Origin: Nothopassalora personata
Lineage: Eukaryota > Ascomycota > Dothideomycetes > Mycosphaerellales > Mycosphaerellaceae
DNA: 64,000 nucleotides
Direction of reading: 5' to 3'
NCBI GenBank assembly: GCA_033816765.1
Contig: CM066296.1
Coordinates: 1,736,001-1,800,000 of the forward strand
The notes below the pieces were generated by a model. That model saw only the letters and a list, made by a program, of their open reading frames with translations. It was not told the DNA's origin and did not search any database. Shown here in pieces: positions 20,887 to 32,070 of this stretch (positions are counted from its first letter, which is position 1; the number at the start of each line of letters is the position of its first letter). The position numbers and the translations under genes are program-made.

Positions 20887-22003
20887 GTGAGTGAATACGT
20901 GAGGCTGTTTGTGGTGTAAATGAAGAGGCCCGTCAGACCTCCGCAACAGCAGTGGGTCGGACGTGCCCTATCATGAGTCTACGCAAGACGACACCGAGCT
21001 AGAGCGTCCTCCATCCTCCAATCTAATTCGTCCACCTCCTCCAGCCCGCAATCTACCCATCCTCCCGCCACATAACCTGACTGAGCTCGCAACCGAACGG
21101 GAACTCCGGCGCCATTCGCCGGCATACTTTTGACAATGAATCACCTCGTCGTTGATCTTCCAGGCGCCCACCCTCACAAAAAGATCCTTCAATGAATCAC
21201 CCCTCGCACTGTCCTCCATATACGTCCTTCGTCCCCCTCGCACTGTCCTCCGTATACGTCCTCCCCAACGCCGTCCACCAACTTGAGCCGTCCACGACCT
21301 TGTCCCCAGAGGACTTTCAGCACAACGGGCACGGGCCACCCTAGCCGAAGCCTGTCCCACCGGCCGGCCGGCCAGCCAGCCATAGGTTAACCGTATTCCA
21401 GCTCCCATCAAGCCAGGCCGTCATCTCCTCGGGGCGAATGCATGAGTGCACTACCAAACGAAACGGAATGGAATGGAATGGAAAGTCTTGAAGGGGGTAG
21501 GGATTCGTAACTCGTATTCCACGAGGAAATTGGTGGATGGAGATTGCCCCAGGTTCGATCATGCATGCATGCAATGTAAAGTCTTCCGGATGTGATGGAT
21601 CTCAGCAAGAAAGAAGCGAGGTCTTGGAAAACGTTCTTGAGTCTTGATAGACAAGAAAGACCAACCTCAAGATCTCGAACATGGCTGTTATTGAGCAGCG
21701 CCCATCCACGTTCGACTTCCCGACTCTCACCTCACGGTACGATACGATCAGTGCAAGATACGAACTTACCCATTTCCCTCCCGGAGGCGTTGCTCATAGT
21801 CAGTATCAGTATAAAATCAGCCTTCCCTCCCCCCTTATAACTCGCTCCAGTCGGCCGGCATAGGGTTCGAAGTCGATGTGCCTCGCTTGTTGCCAGATAT
21901 GGTGAGAGATGCGGTGGCGCTGTGCTCTGCTGCCAGAAGCGCCCCGTACTGCATCGTCACTCTGAACTTGAGCTTGGGACGAACATTTCGTCTACCTTGC
22001 GTC
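20887..22003. other. Intergenic, no convincing gene
   Basis: Contains a 34-bp tandem duplication (21,201-21,264), a short GGAAT microsatellite (about 21,466-21,482) and GGCC/CCAGCC runs near 21,361-21,380. The short ORFs here have no recognisable content. 21,835-22,003 may carry a second exon of the F-box-like gene to its right. Confidence 0.6.
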
Positions 22004-22312
22004 TTATCTGGTGGCACAGAATGTGCGCTTTCTTGAAAAGCATAAGATTACATGGATGCCGGGAGTCCTATTTGATAGGTAGAGAACACTCCTTGTCGTA
22101 TACGAGTCGAGGACCGAAGCATGTGTAAATCTTGTCGTCCCAGGAACGACGATGTATGCATAGACCTCGTCTTGAAGTTCTCTCGGAAGGGGAAGAAAGC
22201 CCGTCGTGGATTTGATGACCTGTTCCGTATTGTGCCTGCAGTACTCCCACGGCTTGATGTCAACATGAGAAATGAAGGTGTCTCGCGCGCCTCCCAGGGG
22301 CAGGAGATACAT
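22004..22312 (-). CDS. F-box-like protein fragment
   Basis: The minus-strand frame of 102 codons contains FLPLPRELQDEVYAYIVVPG, the typical start of the F-box-like domain common in large families of fungal proteins of unknown target. Translation runs into a stop at 22,004. A second open stretch in another frame (to 21,835) could be the next exon or the result of a frameshift. Upstream minus-strand ORFs (22,343-22,534 and 22,550-22,945) may belong to the same locus, but I could not join them convincingly. It may be a pseudogene. The role would be substrate recognition for ubiquitin ligases if intact, an inference from the motif only. Confidence 0.4.
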   Translation of the reverse strand: MYLLPLGGARDTFISHVDIKPWEYCRHNTEQVIKSTTGFLPLPRELQDEVYAYIVVPGTTRFTHASVLDSYTTRSVLYLSNRTPGIHVILCFSRKRTFCATR

Positions 22313-23341
22313 AAGCCTCGATGTGCTCTGCTTCCTATACCGTCATCCGGCATATCGACTGTAAAGGTGTTCCTCTGCAGAAAGAACTTCCTCCGCTTCG
22401 CCTCTCATCTGACGACGACACAGAATCCGAGCCTTCTTAAAAGTCTCAGCAATGCGGCACAAAGCGATGGAGGTATTATAGCGGCAACGAAACGACAGGA
22501 GGAGACTGGGCCGTGCCGTCAGGTCGTCGCCCATAACATACGAACGCAGTCAGATCGTGGTCGACAAAGAAATGGTCGAGAATAGGACATGTGTCGAAAC
22601 TTGATGAACGTAGTAGCATGCTTGCAGGAGGCGGGCGATGCCCATATTGGTCACCTTATCCAGCTGAACGGGGTAGCTTTCAATGGACACACTTTCATCG
22701 TGAGCGTCAATGGAGCCGTCGCTTGAAACGCCACAAAGGTCACAATCTGCAATGCTCGAGTTACAGCTGACTGCAAGCCCAGCTGTTTGAAGCGCGTTCC
22801 AGAGCAGATTGCACGACCAGAAAGGAGTAGGTGCTTGGTTGTCTCCGGTCATTTCAGGTAGGTGGAAAGACTTGTTGGAGAACGATGACACCAGATAATT
22901 TGTTCTTGTAAAGCCACTATGCGATGGTATGCAGGCACAGCTCACAACAGGCGCAGCTTGCCTTATCTGAGCACGTAGCGGAAGATCGAATCGACCGCAC
23001 TCCTGCGATGTTTGTCAATCGAAACCGTAGGGGGGAAGGACGATATGGGAATGTGAAAGAGCGAGGAACCTGAAGGACCGAGGAGCATGAAAGGGCGAGG
23101 AAAAACAACAAGAGACAGCAGGACACAAGACAACGTTGATCAGCAGCTCTCAGGCTTCATGCATTCCCAAACTATCGTCGTGGTATCATATCGTCTCAGA
23201 AAAACTCCACCCTCACTAGGGTATCAGGGATGCCATAGCCATATTCTTGTATCCACCCATCCTGCCTCACACATGCTCATGCTTCATCATGCCTAGGTGT
23301 CGAGTTGGGTCGGTAATCAGGTGTGGATGTGGGTGAGGCAT
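22313..23341. other. Mostly unassigned region
   Basis: Holds a minus-strand ORF of 131 codons at 22,550-22,945, with a cysteine-rich middle (IADCDLCG) and no family match. Its in-frame Met near 22,860 would be a more natural start. A plus-strand ORF at 22,121-22,585 overlaps it and the F-box-like fragment. Neither is supported by recognisable domains. Confidence 0.4.
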
Positions 23342-23659
23342 CTACTTCTTGATGCCGACGGCGTCTTTGGCCTTGTCGAGGAGAGACTCGTTCTTGGCGT
23401 CATCCTTGCTGCGGGATGCCTTGTCGCTGAGGGACTGGCCAGTGGACTTCTGGCTGTCTGGGACGAGGTCACGGGCGGCCTTGTCGCCAGCACCGGAGAG
23501 ACCCTCACCGACCTTGTCGAGGGTGGACTTGGAGGAGTCTGGCGTGGCCTTGTCGGAGATCTCTATAAGTGGTTGTCAGCAGGCGCATTGGATGTAGTGA
23601 AGAGGTGGTATGAGTGAGAACGTACTGGAGGAGATATCCTTGCGTCCGTGATCAGTCAT
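23342..23659 (-). CDS. Hsp9/Hsp12-family stress protein
   Basis: The protein has 84 residues from two exons: 23,659-23,626, intron GTACGT...TATAG (63 bp), then 23,562-23,342. It starts MTDHGRKDISSK and contains repeated DKA and D-S-x-K-S-T elements (PDSSKSTLDKVGEG, PDSQKSTGQSLSDKA), ending LLDKAKDAVGIKK. This is the layout of the small hydrophilic Hsp12/Hsp9/Awh11 proteins, which are induced by heat, osmotic stress and stationary phase and associate with membranes. The first exon is only 34 bp, so the gene is easily missed in an ORF scan. Upstream there is a TAAATA box (complement of 23,804-23,809) and one AGGGG stress element at 24,021-24,025. Confidence 0.9.
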
Positions 23660-24803
23660 GTTTGCGGTTGATTGAGTTGGTGGTCTGGTTGGTGTGAAGA
23701 GGTATTTGGTTTTGATTTGGTTGATGTGGCCGTTGGTTTGCTTGGTGAGGCTGCCTGTGTTGGTAGTTGATGTAGAGGAGAGGGTTTCAGCACAAAGGAA
23801 GGGCTATTTATGCTGCCTTCTGAGCTGGCAAGCTGTCCAGAGTGAAGGCAGGCGCCTAATTGAGGAAAGAACGTCATCATGATGAGCGTCATGTCCGGTT
23901 GCAGAAGGAGCTCTCTCTCACAAGTCACGCGTGAAGACGCAAGCACGCAAGCACGCAAGCAAGCAAGAGCGAGAGAGAAAGAAAGCGCCACCGCCGCCGC
24001 TCTTGCTTGCACATGAATAGAGGGGCAGTGTCCGTGTGGCTCGTCCATTTGTCTTCCTGCTGCCAGCCTGGGTAGTCGACATTGCTCTCCACAGCTTTAT
24101 TACGTACGTATTCACTGTTTATGAACACTCATTCATGCCAATGATGCAATCAATTCCTTGTCCTTGACTGTTCTTGGACTTCCTTCCCTTCACTACTGCC
24201 TCATGAGCAGCCATACGTCACGATACTTCTTGATTTTTGTGAAGGTGGTAAAAACTTGTTACAGCATCCATCGCATTTGACATGGGTCACAAGATGCCAG
24301 CCCACTTTGTACTTGCTGCATGCGGGTTGGCGGGGTGCACTTGCCCCTGACATCGACGTCATCTTTCACGTTCTGGATTCAGCGCGTTTTCAAGTTTCGT
24401 TGGCGCCCGACGCAAGACATCACACGTGGGGACGGGCAATGACATGAAGCTTGATCCGTTGGCTTGTGAAGACTGCGGCGATAGCAGAAAATGTCTCGCT
24501 TCGTGATCGGTGATGTTTGATTCCATTGCGTCGAGATGCAATCAATGCTCATCACGCAAACGGCACCCTGGCAACCGAACGATGACCGAGCTTCTTGCTG
24601 GCGACGACAGCTCTGTCTGCGTCTTGCATCTCAACCGCCTCAGCCCCATGACGCTTCATCATCGTACAATTGTCCAAGGCACGCGTGACACTGCCTTCGC
24701 CAGCTCGTCGCGCCTCTGCTTGTCTCGAGGGAACACCATTGCCTTGTTTGCGAGCCAAGCCAGCAGCCCACCACGCTTTCTCCTTGCCAGCACTCTCCGA
24801 GCA
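23660..24803. other. Shared 5' region of the Hsp12 and NIF3-like genes
   Basis: The two genes diverge. The region has a TATA-like box about 145 bp upstream of the Hsp12 start, one STRE-like AGGGG, and low-complexity GCAAGCAC/AGAGAGAAAG runs at about 23,940-23,990. The NIF3-like frame is open upstream to 24,510, so part of 24,510-24,803 may encode a leader peptide. No other gene is seen. Confidence 0.5.
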
Positions 24804-25223
24804 ATGGCATCCGCATCGACCGACCGCTACAAGCTCGTCTTCTTCGCCCCACCCCAGCATCTGTCCAAGATCAAAGACGCCATTTTCGCTGCAGGAGCCG
24901 GGCGTTTCGATAACTACACGGAATGTGGCTTCACATCGCCCGGTGTGGGACAGTTCCGACCTGGCGATGCAGCGAACCCACACATTGGTGAGAGGGGCAA
25001 AGTCGAAGAGGTAGGAGAAGTCAAGTTTGAGACTGTGTGCTCTGGTGGGCATGTCATGCAAGAGGTCGTTGCAGCATTGAAAAGGTAGGTGCATATCATA
25101 TCACTGGGAATCTTGAGGCAGCGGCAGCATAAAGGAAGGTGAGCGAGTCCTGCAGCTGACCTATGTAGAACTCATCCATATGAGGAGCCGGCGTATGAGG
25201 TATACAAGCTTGAAGACTTTTGA
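24804..25223 (+). CDS. NIF3-like (YqfO-type) small protein
   Basis: Two exons: to 25,084, then 25,169-25,223, with an intron GTAGGT...TGTAG of 84 bp. The spliced protein has 111 residues from MASASTDRYK and ends with the family signature THPYEEPAYEVYKLEDF, which only appears after splicing. Other conserved pieces are IFAAGAGRFDNYTECGF and GQFRPGDAANPHIG. This matches the stand-alone domain inserted in bacterial YqfO/NIF3 proteins, a trimeric ferredoxin-like fold of unknown biochemical role. The frame is open 98 codons further upstream and contains several Met codons and a Ser/Arg-rich stretch that could be a mitochondrial leader, so the start is uncertain. Confidence 0.8.
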
Positions 25224-26654
25224 GTCTTGTTGGAGGTCTGACGCAGGGAGCGTCACATCTAGACAGGGAGCACTCAGCATGACCGTCTGCCTTGATGTTG
25301 AAGACGGAACAAGGTCTCTGCACACGGCAACTGGTCTCTTGGCCCCGTACATTGTACATAATGTCTGGCCAGTGCAGTCCCGGGCAAGGCTCTGGCATCG
25401 CGTGTTTCACGTACTTCGGCAGCACCTGCACGATGATCAACCGGTTTTTACTATTATGATGCCCCTACAGCAGTCTCAACGAAGCATTTCCCATGTGTCG
25501 TGGCGGTCCTGTGCTCTATCACTCGGGCGATCGCTCTGTTTCTTCCAGGCTCTATGGTGCCACAGCCACAGTCAACAGCAGGAAAGGGCAAAACAGGCGC
25601 AGTGGAAAGTTCAGCTGGAGCTTGCTGAAGTGGAGGTACACGAGGGTGGTGAGAGGGAGTATCCAGGGCGCTTCGTGTAGTCAGGGAGTTCATCAGAGCG
25701 TGGCGTCATGATCGTGCCTTTCGTGCGAACGATCATGTGCGCAGTTCGGCCGGCTGCATCGGATCGCGGCAACGGCGGCGAGCTTTACTTGCGTCTTGGG
25801 AGGTTCCCTTCTACTTCAACTACCAACATTCCTTGCCGGTCATACCCTCGAGAACTCACACCGTCGTGGCGGTCAGCAAACTGGATATCATCACCTCCAC
25901 CCACACAGAACATGTACGTATCACTGCGGCCACAGTAGCACAGCACGACGAGAACGTCAGCACGGGAGGCGAAAGACAGCGGGAGAAGCACCTGCAGATC
26001 CGTCAACGTCTGCATCGGCATCACATGATTAACAGGCTGACACAGCCCACTCGATGATCGAAAGCCTCGATTGAAGATCACTCGAAGAGGTTGGCTAGTA
26101 AGGGTCAAAAGAGCAGCATCAGCGTCTACGGCGTCGCTTCATTTCTTGATAATCGATCAGTATAGACCGTCGAGAAGCTTTCACTTGCTTCGCCGCAAGT
26201 TTGTACAGCACCGAATGAGTTCCTTCCTTCCTGACAATGTTGTACAAAGGCAAGCTCCTTATATTGTTTGCCATGCACAACTCAAGCTACTTCGACTTCC
26301 TGCGTTCCTGCTTCATGTAGCACCACCATTGAATGAACAACGATCAGATCAACATATGTCCGCTGCGTCGTTACGACAGCGTCTACAGTAATGCAGCCAG
26401 TAAGACCCCGTATGTGCCGACTGAGTTGCTGACACCTCCACAGCCAAACAAAAGACAAACTCCTCGACCTCTCAGCCGGAATGTCGACCAGAGAAGTTAA
26501 TATGGCAGTTGCGGTGCGTTTTGTGGCGTTCTGTGACAGGTCTGGATACTCCCTTGCATCACGCAGCGCCATCACTGTCTCGACATGACTTTGTGAGATC
26601 ATAGACCATTGGCGTCGGAAGTCTCCCGAAGGACCGTGATCCCTCCTTCTGTAC
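25224..26654. other. Intergenic, no convincing gene
   Basis: Several overlapping ORFs of 60-180 codons occur on both strands, but none shows a domain, a signal peptide or splice-joined continuity. The ORF at 26,282-26,821 minus partly overlaps the rhodopsin-like gene in another frame. Confidence 0.5.
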
Positions 26655-27856
26655 TCAATGCATTGCCTGTAACGGTACCAGCCTCGCGATACCCTCCTCA
26701 TCCACCAACGTATTGCTTCCAGACCGCCCAGTCTTCCCAGTACCTGGCCTTTGCGGCGCGGAAGAAAGCGCCGTCTGACTCGTACTCCATCCCCCTCTCT
26801 TTCTATCAGGACCTCGTCCATTCTGCATCTCGACCCAGCTCGTCTCCTCCTCCCAGGTCGATTCCCGTGTCCTCCTTTGAAGGCTGCTCCTCATCCTGGC
26901 AGTCAGATTCCGATACGACTCGCCCAAGGCGACAAAGACAGGTCGTATCGCCGGCAACGATCCGAAGATGATGATGAACCAGGTTTGCGTCAGTACCCAG
27001 GTGAGCAGCGTCCCGTACCCGCCGGTATATGACACACCCCCAACAAACACCACCATGCAGATTCCAGCCGCGCCTGCTACGATTCCCCCAGCCATGATGA
27101 AGCAGATTCCAACCTTCAGGCTTAGCTTCATCTGCTGTAAAGGTCCGATGATCAGCACCGCCGGATAGATCGCAAGGACAAAATCAACGAATGCACCGAA
27201 AGAGCCGGAGAAGTAGCTGTATTTTATTTCAGTCTTGGCCAGAGGACATGAACCCGGCGCGGCGACGTCCCACAGCTTCCGTGGAGGATCACATTGCAGC
27301 ATGGTGATGAAGACCTCTGCTGTTGAGATGAAAAGTTGCATGACTCCGAGGACGTAGAGCATATTTCGAGCCTTTGGTGAGACGGTTCCTTGGAGCGTTG
27401 CGAGGAATGCGGTTACACTAAAGCGGCCAAAGGCCATGGAAAAGGTTGCACACATCTGCCCAACACTGGAAATCATCAGCCACTCTGCATGGCTCCTTGT
27501 CTCAAGCCGTGGCAACTTACACGCTATAATACAGCACCTTACTCAGCTGCCCAAGCACATCCGCGGCGCTTTCGTCGGTGGCGTAGTTGTAGCTCACTGT
27601 GACGAGGGCTTGCGCGACCAGCGCTAATGCCTTCTCACTTCATCAGCATAGCATTATCGATTCGAGCCTTCGAAGCACTCACATATGCAACCGCGATCAA
27701 GATGAAATCCCACCTCACACCCAACAATGACATGATCCCTTCCCTTGCCTTCGAGGCATTGAAACTTCTTATCGCGAACAAGATCGTGGCGAGAGAAACC
27801 CAAATCCAGCTCAACCACATCATCTCAACACCTTCGTCGCCATAGAGGATCGCCAT
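26655..27856 (-). CDS. Rhodopsin-domain (PTH11/SAT-like) seven-helix membrane protein
   Basis: Three exons: 27,856-27,679, 27,623-27,521 and 27,465-26,655, about 363 residues. The second intron (GTAAGT...TTCCAG, 56 bp) is clear. The first donor is uncertain: the good-looking GTGAGT at 27,682 would break the frame, whereas GTGCTT four bases later keeps it. The protein shows repeated hydrophobic segments (WLSWIWVSLATILFAI, RWDFILIAVAY, LYVLGVMQLFISTAEVFI, FVDFVLAIYPAVLIIGPL, FIMAGGIVAGAAGICMVVFV, WVLTQTWFIIIFGSL). A conserved Cys pair is visible in the loop LQCDPPRKLWD...GSCP. These are hallmarks of the fungal-specific rhodopsin domain shared by PTH11-like receptors. The C-tail is hydrophilic. 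Ligand unknown. Confidence 0.83.
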
Positions 27857-28568
27857 GGTTGCGCCTAAGCGAAAGTCCCGTCTTTCAACAAGGGTCGCTG
27901 TAACGGCGCGAGAGACTGCTTATCGCTGCCCACCGGATCGACGAGGTCACCAGACTAATATGCGACACTTCATCGCATGATGTCGGAACGATCTACTGGG
28001 ATGTACCATGATTAGGGGTATCTCCGCAAAGTTTATTTATTTTCTGGTCTTGCTGCTCTCGCGTGATAAACCAGGTTCGGAGTAAAAGGGTTTTGTGATG
28101 TTCCGGGGCCGACTGAAAGTTGGAAAGAGCTATTTCGGTGTCATCTTGCTTGTTGTGAGATACCGATGCTGATCGGTCGTGGTCGAAGTCACTCCGAACA
28201 TTCGGCGACCGTGGGACCCGGGTCGTTTGGGTTCGATGAAGTGTTGGTTCTTCATCATGTCGGCAGGTCGGTGTGAGCGAGAGTTCTTCGACGTTGGAGG
28301 GATTTTTGACAGCTGTTGTGACGTTTGACATGAGCAGGATTGTCGGCGTGAAGTTCTGAGCTGGCCAATGCTGATGCCAAGATTCAGGTACTGCACCCTT
28401 GTGATCGTACCTCTCAGCGCTTGTGTTAGCTTGGCGCACAGGCTGAGCTACGTACGAGAAAATATTCCTCCCCGGTGCGATGCGCTTGCCGGCGTATTGG
28501 AGCCTTTGTCCCTGAAGCTAGTCATTGACTGCGCTCGGTCTAGAACTTTGTAGTTGCGAAGCTCACTT
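27857..28568. other. Intergenic, no convincing gene
   Basis: Upstream region of the rhodopsin-like gene and 3' flank of the small secreted candidate. Short ORFs only. Confidence 0.5.
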
Positions 28569-29150
28569 TCAGGGGCGAACCGGCAAGAATAACACCGACA
28601 GCAGCATCAGTACTACTGCCACCACACTTTCGAGTCCATGACCCTCTCTAACCATTGACCCCATGTTCGGTTGTCCGGCAATCTCAGCTCCGTTTGCATT
28701 TATTGCATTCGCTCTAAGCATACAGCTCAACGACCTTGGCAAGCCCTCAGGCTTCTCATTAACATCAACACCATAGCGAAGGGACGCCTAGCTTCGACTA
28801 ACATCGATTGATTGCTGACGTAAAGGCGTCGTCACTTAGGGCGCACCAAGGATAGCATTGCCTCTGCAACAGTACCCTAGTGTCTGCGCCATCAGTGCCG
28901 TAATGTCGACAGCAGGCCTCGAAGCGTGGCTGGCTGGAATTAGGATGTTAGTATCGTGAGTTCGTGGGAAAGGGCTTTGACTTTACCTCTCACTGATAAT
29001 GCCATGACTGGAGTTCGTAGGCAAGGACCGGATTCCACTGACGGAGCAGCACTCGTAGGGTCCTGCTGGTGCTGCTAGGAATGCTGCAGCGACGTACAGC
29101 GAGGAGTCAGAGGCTGTTATGGTGGTAACAGCGAGCGATTTGATCGACAT
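28569..29150 (-). CDS. Candidate small secreted protein with GPI-anchor-like tail
   Basis: Proposed exons on the minus strand start at the ATG at 29,150-29,148. Exon 1 holds a hydrophobic leader (SSLYVAAAFLAAPAG) followed by YECCSVSG. A 53-bp intron follows, with GTAAAG, branch site ACTAAC and TTCCAG. Exon 2 contains FEACCRHYGTDGADTR. A second intron from GTACTG to GCTAG is less certain. The last exon contains SLRYGVDVNEKPEG and ends in the hydrophobic stretch VVAVVLMLLSVLFLPVRP before TGA at 28,569. A leader, paired cysteines and a hydrophobic C-terminus suggest a cell-surface or secreted protein. No family is recognised and the exon structure is tentative. Confidence 0.4.
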
Positions 29151-29627
29151 GGCTGTTGGTTGAGGTCCAGGTACGATGCAGAAGTGTTCAAGAATGCTGC
29201 GAGAAGCTGCGCCTGATGAAATGACAAATGTTGAGCTTGGAAGAAGGCCGACAATATCGACCCAAGCTGTCGGCGATATGCTCTTCTCGATACTGCCTGA
29301 CGTAGCATTTGGTTGTCCACGCCGCACACATACACGGCTTTGCTGTTTGTCGATCCAAAGCAAGTTCCAATTTTCCGCGGGCTATCCTGCGATTTATTCT
29401 GCATAAGGTGATCAGTGCGAAGCCATTCGCCTTATGAGCCATGAGCTGCATGGCCGCTGGCGATTACGCCAGGTTCTCCTGCTACCAGCGGTAAAGCATA
29501 CACGAATGCGTGGGAACGCCCCACACGTGTATCTGCAGTACTATCAGCACAGCCAAGACCGTTACCACAGCAGTATCTCGGCAAAAAAAAAAGCCAGCAG
29601 GTTGAGGAATCATAGCAATTGCAGCAT
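29151..29627. other. Intergenic between two minus-strand genes
   Basis: 5' side of the small secreted candidate and 3' flank of the dioxygenase gene. It includes an A10 run (about 29,583-29,592). The minus-strand ORF that extends upstream of 29,150 to 29,363 has no recognisable content. Confidence 0.5.
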
Positions 29628-31101
29628 CTACTCAGCATCTATCGGTGCCCTTGGAGGAGTGTCGTTGACCTGCACACCACCTCTCTTCTTATGTCTGGAG
29701 TCAGGGAATGGCAGTTTCCAGCCACCCTCGTCCTCGGGCGTCGCAAGCCAGAGCCTATACGCAGCAAATGTTAGCTATACTCAACACACACGAAGGGTAT
29801 TTGATCTTACCTCATAAGGTGCCTCCTGGGATGCGGCGCGGGGTAGTCCTTGTACGCTGTGCGACTGTGTAGTACATGGGCGTTGCTAAGAAACTGCTCA
29901 GACGCAAGGGTGTTAGCCAAACTCGAACATTAAGCAGATGGCCTCAGCGACTAGTGCGAAGCAGGGAGAGGGGCGCTGGATTGTCCCAAACGGACGACGC
30001 CTTCTGGCCCATTACACTTACCTGTATATCGCCAATGTCCAGAATCATGTGCAGGGCCAACCGCATACACGTATCCTCCAGAACCTGCGCAGCCTCTTGT
30101 TGCTTCTCCGAAAGTGGTGGGATCACACCAGTATCAGAGAATCGCTTCAGCGACTTGACGTAATATGGATCCCACTTTGTGTATACTCTCCCATCTGGAC
30201 CCGTCTCTTTATAGAACACAGGCTGGCGTGTGTATGGCTCCTGCCCCACTGACACCTCTCCCTTACGATCGAAATACCAGATCGGCTGTGTGAGGGTCTC
30301 CACTACGTCTGGTCGCTCCTTCTGAAGTGTGTTGAAGACGTGGTGGTCGGATACGATATCTGACTCGCCGCCTTCGAGGGACTTCGCGATGCAGAGCAGG
30401 CCGACGATATCGCAATCATCGGCGTGGAAGAACTGGCGGGCAGTGGTTCGGTAGATTCGGACTTTATCTATTTGTGTTGGGTCGGCTCCGGTGTCCTTCA
30501 AGGCTGTCAGCATCGCTCCCCTTACACAGCTTCGACGGCTGCCTACCTTTACATGACCGAGAACATGGCCGAGACCGTTCTGCGAGACGAAGTAGCCCAG
30601 GTAAGTACCCAGGCCCATATATGCCACGGCGCTCTTGTGGTTTCCCCATTCCTGGACTGGGAAGCCTTTGAACAGAATAAAGCCCTTGCCATTGAGGATC
30701 TCTTTGCGCATTGGCTCGAGGAAGCTGGCCATGTTCGGAAGTGGGAACCTCTCCTGCTAGAGGTTAGATCGTGCGTCATCTTTGACACAGCTTGCGCTCA
30801 CCTTTGTGATACCGGTCATGGCGGTACCGGACGCCAGAAAGTCGTCGGCAGCTTTGCTTAGCTCCTTCACCTCATCCTCACTGAATCGATGAACCCACCG
30901 CTCTGGGTTGTTCTCGTAATCTTCCTTTTTCCAAACCGTTGGACCGGTGATTTCCTTTGGGAACTCGCTGTACGGCACTAGTTGTTCGTAGGTCGGCGGA
31001 CATTGCCCACTTGTCTTGATGCCATCCGGGAAGACTGCCTTTGAAGGTTGATCATAGCGGAAGACTGGCGGCTCAGCAGGCGCCTGTGCGAGAGTGGCCA
31101 T
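29628..31101 (-). CDS. TauD/TfdA-family Fe(II)/2-oxoglutarate dioxygenase
   Basis: Five exons: 31,101-30,802; 30,753-30,547; 30,495-30,022; 29,893-29,811; 29,754-29,628, giving 396 residues. Introns are 48-128 bp with clear GT/AG ends, and the reading frame is kept at every junction. The metal-binding motif is seen as FFHADDCDIVGLL (His-x-Asp). The distal His and the 2-oxoglutarate-binding Arg lie in NAHVLHSRTAYKD and PRRHLMRLWLATP. The central part (KGFILFKGFPVQEWG) matches fungal TauD-like proteins. Members oxidise small substrates such as taurine, sulfonates or trimethyllysine-type compounds; the substrate cannot be read from sequence. The protein starts MATLAQAPAEPPVFRYD with no signal peptide, so it is probably cytosolic. 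Confidence 0.88.
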
Positions 31102-32070
31102 GGTTGTTCAACGGTTGTCTGCGACTGACCTGACTCTCAACCTAACATGAATGAACAGGGCTAGGCCGTAGATAAGGATGAACTCGTCGCTGATTTTACC
31201 ACTTTGTTGCGTAATAAGACTCGCCATCGTATGCGAGCCCAGGTACTGTACCCAAGACTATTAGCTCAAGAGATGCCGGGTCTTTGCTGATGGCGTGCTT
31301 GAAAGGAAGAGCAGCGCACCAATCGCGAAGTGGAAGCATGGAATGTCGTGATGCATCCGGCAAGTTGGAGGTTGGCAAATGTCTAGAAACTTCTAGAAAC
31401 TTCTAGACGTTCGCGTGTGGAGCACGGCACCATTAAATCTGTCTGTTGCCTAGGTGATGGAGGTCAATATTTGATGTCCCTTCCCCACTAAGCTTACTGG
31501 GAGTGTGCTTGAGTGTCCTTCGGCGGGTGACAGGCGAATTGGATCATTGCGTGGATGTCCGTCCATTCGTATGCTGTTCCACCAGGCAGACTTTGCACGT
31601 GAAGCCTCGTGCTGCAGGCCTGCCGTCATAGGATCAGGAGGTACTGTAGTTCTAACAGCACGTGGGCATTGCCAGGCGTTGCATTGCAGCCACTATTAGC
31701 TTCGACATTATTAGCAGAAATGCCATCTGTGATGGTTAATGAGAGAGAGAACTGAGAGAACGTTACTAAATTCCTTCCGCTATAGGATTAGGAGGTACTG
31801 TAGTTCTAACAGCACGTAGGCATTGCCAGGCGTTGCATTGCAGCCACTATTAGCTTCGACATTAGCAGAAATGCCATCTGTGATGGTTGATGAGAGAGAG
31901 AACTGAGAGAACGTCACTGAATTCCTTCCGCCATGTCACTCGTCACATGCCCAGCTGAGTCATTAGAGCTGAGAACTACTAGCCACCCCACCCCACCAGA
32001 CCACGAGAGGCGCGCACTCTGTAATAAAGACGTGATCCATGGTACTACTTCTACATCCGAATCGGCCCCA
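31102..32070. other. Intergenic with a tandem duplication
   Basis: Upstream region shared by the divergent dioxygenase and the gene at 32,071. No gene is seen. A short direct repeat of CTAGAAACTT lies at about 31,382-31,404. The 154-bp tandem duplication is listed separately. Confidence 0.6.
31626..31932. repeat. 154-bp tandem duplication with RIP-type differences
   Basis: Copies lie at about 31,626-31,779 and 31,780-31,932. By eye they differ at six substitutions plus one 3-bp indel (ATTATT against ATT). All six substitutions are CA/TA or TG/TA pairs, and each copy carries the TA form at about half of them. Confidence 0.85.

Noticed and set aside
26282..26821. 179-codon minus-strand ORF
   Set aside because: Its right half overlaps the last exon of the rhodopsin-like gene in another frame and its left half has no domain or start support.
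28569..31101. Secondary-metabolite cluster around the TauD-like dioxygenase
   Set aside because: No polyketide, peptide or terpene synthase, transporter or pathway regulator occurs nearby; neighbours are housekeeping or unknown genes.
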